Assembly: GCA_963969395.1 (NCBI GenBank)
Contig: OZ017795.1
Span: forward strand, 30,857,063-30,921,062
DNA: 64,000 nt
Reading direction: 5' to 3'
From: Pseudoscleropodium purum
Lineage: Eukaryota; Streptophyta; Bryopsida; Hypnales; Brachytheciaceae
Below are positions 59,980-64,000 of this stretch, piece by piece. The notes under the pieces are model-generated. The model had not been told where the DNA came from. It ran no database searches and saw nothing but the letters and a program-made list of their open reading frames with translations. The position numbers were made by a program, and so were the translations under genes. Position 1 is the first letter of the stretch; every line of letters starts with the position of its first letter.

Positions 59980-62900
59980 ATGGCCACGCATTGCCTCGGA
60001 GTCGCCCCTGCTTGGTCCGGCCTCCGCGTCTGCCCATTGGATCCCCCGTCGACCTCGCTGCGTTCTCCCCGGGCTTCTCCTCGAGGTGTGCGCGCCGGCT
60101 ACCTTGGTGCTCCCCGAGGCCCTGTGGTGTGTAATCTTGGAGAGAAGCCGTTGGCGGCGAGTTTGGAGCTTGCGCATGGCGCTTCTTGCAGCCCGCTCAG
60201 GGCGTTAGGAGGCGCGTATGAGCTCGGGTCGTATAATGAGGCGAAAATTAAAGTGATTGGCGTCGGAGGTGGTGGCTCTAACGCTGTGAACCGCATGCTG
60301 GAGAGCGAGATGCACGGCGTGGAGTTTTGGATCGTTAATACGGATGCGCAGGCGATGGCGCTGTCACCGGTGCCTGCGCAGAATCGGTTGCAGATTGGAC
60401 AGAAATTGACGCGCGGGCTGGGAGCGGGCGGGAATCCGGAAATTGGTTGTAGCGCCGCGGAAGAAAGCAAAGCGATGGTGGAAGAAGCCTTGCGTGGTGC
60501 GGATATGGTGTTCGTGACAGTACGTGTGCCTTTCTTTTTTGTCCCTTTCATTAAGAATGTTGATGTTTTTGTTATTTGTTTTCAGTTGTCTGCTCTTAAT
60601 CTAGTAAATTCTCTTTCCAGCCTCAGTGATGACCAGGGAACGCTCTTGACCTTGGTCGGTGGATATCATGGATTGTAGGTTTTTGATTTTATTTTCCTCC
60701 ACCTATTCTCGTCATCCGGAAAACGTTTTCTTGTATTCAGAATTGACCTATCTCAGGGAGCTACATAATTTATAAAGGTTGATGAGTATGACGGGTGATG
60801 GAGTAGTGTAACAATATGTTCTGAGGATTGCCTCTTTTTTTCCCCTATTCTTAATAATGTTGATGTTGTTGAAGAGTGTTTTCAGTTGTCCTTAAAAAAT
60901 TTCTTACGAGCCTAAGTTAAGTGATGATCATGGTAGCGGTTTGTCGAGCAACATAGCTTATTATTTTTAATTTGCTCTGCCTATTCTCCAACTGGAAAAC
61001 ATTTTCTTTTAAGAATTCAAAATTGACTCATATCAAGGAGCTAACTTTTTTTCTTAATCATTTTTAGTTCTCTAGTGCAAAGTTGATCGGTGTGACGGTG
61101 GATGAAGCAGTGTAGCATATCCAGTTCATGGTTCATTTTGCAGGGACTCAGGAAATTGCGAATGGCTATATAGCTCATCTCAATGCTAAAGCCTTGAGCA
61201 TTGATGTCTGAGTCACTGTCTGCATGAGCTTGCATTCTTAGGCTGAATGTCTGATTATCATTTTCAGATAATATCGATTCTCAAATGCCGGTTTTTGGTT
61301 TATCCTGGTGGTTTCAGGCAGGTATGGGAGGTGGTACTGGCAGCGGTGCAGCTCCAATTATTGCAGGTGTGGCGAAGCAGTTGGGAGTTCTTACTGTTGG
61401 AATCGTCACCACGCCTTTCGCTTTTGAAGGGCGGAGACGTGCTGTTCAAGCACACGAAGGCATTGCTGCTCTCAAAAACAACGTGGACACGTTGATTACT
61501 ATACCAAATAACAAGCTTTTAACTGCAGTGGCGCAGTCTACCCCTGTGACAGAAGCATTCAATCTTGCTGATGACATCCTTCGACAGGGTGTGCGGGGTA
61601 TTTCAGATATTATCACTGTGAGTGGTATTTGCACGTCCATGTGTAGTTAGTCCAATGCATTTCAGCAGCATCTGTTATTATGATCATGAGCTCTAAATCC
61701 AATACTTGTTGCAAGCGTGGGCAGTGGTTTTGAATCTTTCTTGGAGTTGATGTATAGAGAACATCCTTCATATTGAGGTGGTGATGGTCCCTGTGCAGGT
61801 TCCTGGTCTGGTTAATGTGGATTTTGCTGATGTGCGGGCGATAATGGCAAATGCAGGATCGTCTCTAATGGGAATTGGGACTGCCACAGGTATATTATTC
61901 TCGTCGAAGTTCTTGTTCTTCCCTTGTCTTTGCCTCTTTTTTCGTTCATTGGATTTGTGATCAAATCGCTGTTTCACACTGAAATGGGGACATTAATTGA
62001 TTCGTAAATCGTACTTACCAAGGTTGAGATGTAAATACCTAGCTGCATTGTGCCCAAGCGCTTTACAACATTTTTCGAGTGTCGCTGCAACTCAGCTCTA
62101 CGCTTTCATTAGGTGCGAGTAGAAGTTAGTAAAGATTAAGCGGTTGAGACTATTTGAGATAGCTCTAAACTGTACGGTCTACAAGAAGGGTCCACTTTGC
62201 TGCGTATCAGACTGAAACTAGAACATCGCACTAGAGTCTCTGTACTTGATATACAGTGTAGACTGCGGATAGTCATATTATGAAAAATTATCCGTTTTCT
62301 GTTACCATTAATAACAATAGGAAATGATGTAGTGACTGTTCACAATATTAGAACCTTAATGAATCTGATGCGTTGTTAACCTCATCAATATTTTGGTGAC
62401 TGTAAATTTTGATCGTATCAACTTTTATCTCTATTTGCAGGTAAGTCGAGAGCTAGAGAAGCCGCATTGAGTGCAATCCAGTCTCCTTTATTGGATGTGG
62501 GCATTGAGCGAGCCACAGGGATTGTCTGGAATATTACGGGGGGAAGCGATATGACCCTCTTTGAGGTATGTTCGACTTCGTTGATGGATTTTTCCTTACT
62601 ATTTCTCTTGAATTTCTGAAGAATTCATATTTATTGACTAGTTTTTTGTCAGGTCAATGCTGCAGCAGAGGTGATTTATGATTTAGTGGATCCAAACGCA
62701 AATCTGATTTTTGGAGCTGTGGTAGATGAAGCACTTCACGGACAAGTAAGCATTAATTCACCTCGACAAGACTCATCTGCTTAACTGTTAATTATGAATT
62801 CCTGTTTCTGAGGTTCATACACCACCCTGTTGTGATGCCTAACTGACGAAGCGTGTTTTATAGAAGGCTTAGTTTATGTAAAGATGGCTTAGATTGCTGT

Positions 62901-63726
62901 TTGTGTTTTCAGTCATTCATTTGTTTTGAATTATGAGAATGAAATGTGTTGAGCGTGTGGATTGGTTATGCTGTGGTGCAGGTTAGTATAACCTTGATAG
63001 CAACAGGGTTCAGTGCTCAAGATGAACCTGATGCGCGTAGTTTGCAGGTAAGTCGATCACTGCTCTGAACCTGATCAGAACTTGAATTTGGTTGAACGAC
63101 GAGTAATACCTGTAGTGCCTGAAATAAGAATAGAAAGTTCATTTTGAAAGGTCGTGGTCAATTTTATCAGCCTCCGAAACATATTTTTGCCCTTCAAGAA
63201 TGTATGCCATGGTTTCTTCTTTCTGTTGGTATATTTTACTCCCTTTCTAAATGATTTGATTCCGAACCTTATAGATATGGAAGCACTAAGGAGTCTTTTA
63301 GTATTCCACAACTTTCACTCCTGCTCACTGCGCTAAACATTGTTACTTAGCAAGGAGGTATTACTTCCAAGGCGATAATGAATGGAAGGACGTATTAGCA
63401 ACTGAGTTCAAACTAGAAAGTGGTCATTAGTAGAAGCGATTTTTGATATAGCATATTCGAGCATAATTTTTTGAGTGCTCCACATATTTTTTTAACGATT
63501 GATGACTGATTCAAATTCAGTAGAGGTCTGGAGCTTGGTTTATCATAATATCTCCATCAAGTATCTTTTCTAAATTCGTGATTCTGTATCTGCTATTCTT
63601 CTGCAGCATGTAAGTCGCATGTTGGAAGGTCAAACAGGTCGATCTTCAGTTGGCAATGGCTCTTCCAATGGCGCTGGGATCAATATTCCAAGTTTTTTGA
63701 GGAAGCGAGGTCAGGCACGTCATTGA
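59980..63726 (+). CDS. FTSZ2: Plastid-division GTPase FtsZ2, 7 exons
   Basis: FtsZ2 polymerises with FtsZ1 on the stromal side to form the chloroplast division ring. Exons: 59980-60519, 61318-61617, 61799-61889, 62441-62565, 62653-62745, 62982-63047 and 63607-63726, all GT/AG and in phase, giving 444 residues. The first 60-80 residues are Ser/Arg/Pro-rich with few acidic residues, as expected of a chloroplast transit peptide. GTPase motifs are [20 protein letters not shown] and the tubulin signature [12 protein letters not shown] (spanning exon 1/2). The [21 protein letters not shown] and [16 protein letters not shown] regions are also present. The end [11 protein letters not shown] corresponds to the FtsZ2 C-terminal core motif that binds ARC6, which separates it from FtsZ1. 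ATG 59980 is the first in frame and gives a usual-length protein. No disruption was seen. Confidence 0.94.
60531..61127. repeat. Diverged 300-bp tandem duplication in FtsZ2 intron 1
   Basis: 60531-60822 and 60831-61127 align end to end. Shared blocks, in the same order about 300 bases apart, include aatgttgatgtt, gttttcagttgtc, agtgatga, ctgcctattctc-like, ggaaaac.ttttctt, ttcaaaattgac-like, atcaaggagctac-like and gtgtgacgg.ggatg-like. The copies are clearly diverged. Both carry a ttttcag acceptor-like site that the exon model does not use. Confidence 0.8.
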
Positions 63727-64000
63727 AGGTAGTAGCTTTTGGAAATGCTGATCCTTAGTAAGGGGAGGGCAGCCGAATCTTAAGTCATCTGCTCCCTGAC
63801 ATTAATAGATTGTAAGAGATGTGAAATAGTGCTTGTAGTGGTAGTTGATTGCGTACTCGGACGACAGGAGTTTTCTTGGTGAGGTGCAGAAATCTTTTTG
63901 ATGACTTTTAACCAACGGAAGAAGAGCTGTTCATTATCAGATAATCAATGCTTGGGGGTTATTAGTAACCTGTCATGTAAAGTGTGCGTTTACTTTATAC
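63727..64000 (+). other. FtsZ2 3' UTR and downstream flank
   Basis: The sequence directly follows the FtsZ2 stop codon and contains no coding-like frame. A polyadenylation site cannot be fixed; the window ends here. Confidence 0.5.

Noticed and set aside
1..64000. tRNA, rRNA or CRISPR features
   Set aside because: No tRNA-like T-arm/acceptor combination, rRNA block or regularly spaced direct-repeat array was recognised when reading both strands.

Overview
The window is nuclear DNA of a land plant. It holds three intron-rich plant housekeeping genes: a kinesin-14 of the ATK type, an AWPM-19/PM19-like membrane protein and a plastid-division FtsZ2. These sit in long AT-rich intergenic DNA that contains plant-type transposable elements (a chromodomain Ty3/gypsy element and a CACTA-like MITE). 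Several decayed multi-copy genes resemble protein families I remember from bryophyte and other seed-free plant genomes, so I favour a moss, liverwort or similar lineage. That placement is inference from memory and is not proven by the sequence. I saw no tRNA, rRNA or CRISPR array.

Layout. 1-7.2 kb is AT-rich with a decayed, intron-containing, unrecognised gene on the minus strand (2498-5650) and a foldback repeat. 7.2-16.6 kb is a decayed transposase-like gene on the plus strand, split by a complete but dead 6.6-kb LTR retrotransposon (9298-15922) with an exact 5-bp target duplication. A 227-bp CACTA-like MITE follows at 16737-16963. 22.5-30.8 kb is an 8.25-kb unit bounded by 35-bp inverted repeats (33/35 matching). 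It carries two convergent genes, a broken RING-like zinc-finger gene (+) and a DDE-like transposase (-) with one in-frame stop, and tandem arrays lie between their 3' ends. 33.7 kb has a nested perfect hairpin. 34.8-40.6 kb is an apparently intact 16-exon kinesin-14 gene. 43.4-45.0 kb is a decayed SWIM-finger gene (-). 48.0 kb has a second copy of the foldback family. 53.9-55.0 kb is a four-exon PM19-like gene (-). 60.0-63.7 kb is a seven-exon FtsZ2 gene (+) whose first intron contains an old 300-bp tandem duplication.

The three host genes are unrelated in role (spindle and microtubule motor, ABA/dehydration-type membrane protein, chloroplast division ring) and each has its own promoter region. 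Most of the remaining interpretable sequence is mobile-element material. Its premature stops and LTR differences are overwhelmingly C-to-T / G-to-A transitions, as expected from long-term cytosine methylation and deamination. The best candidate for something undescribed is the two-gene inverted-repeat element at 22538-30788. All splice sites and alignments were read by eye; no database search was made.
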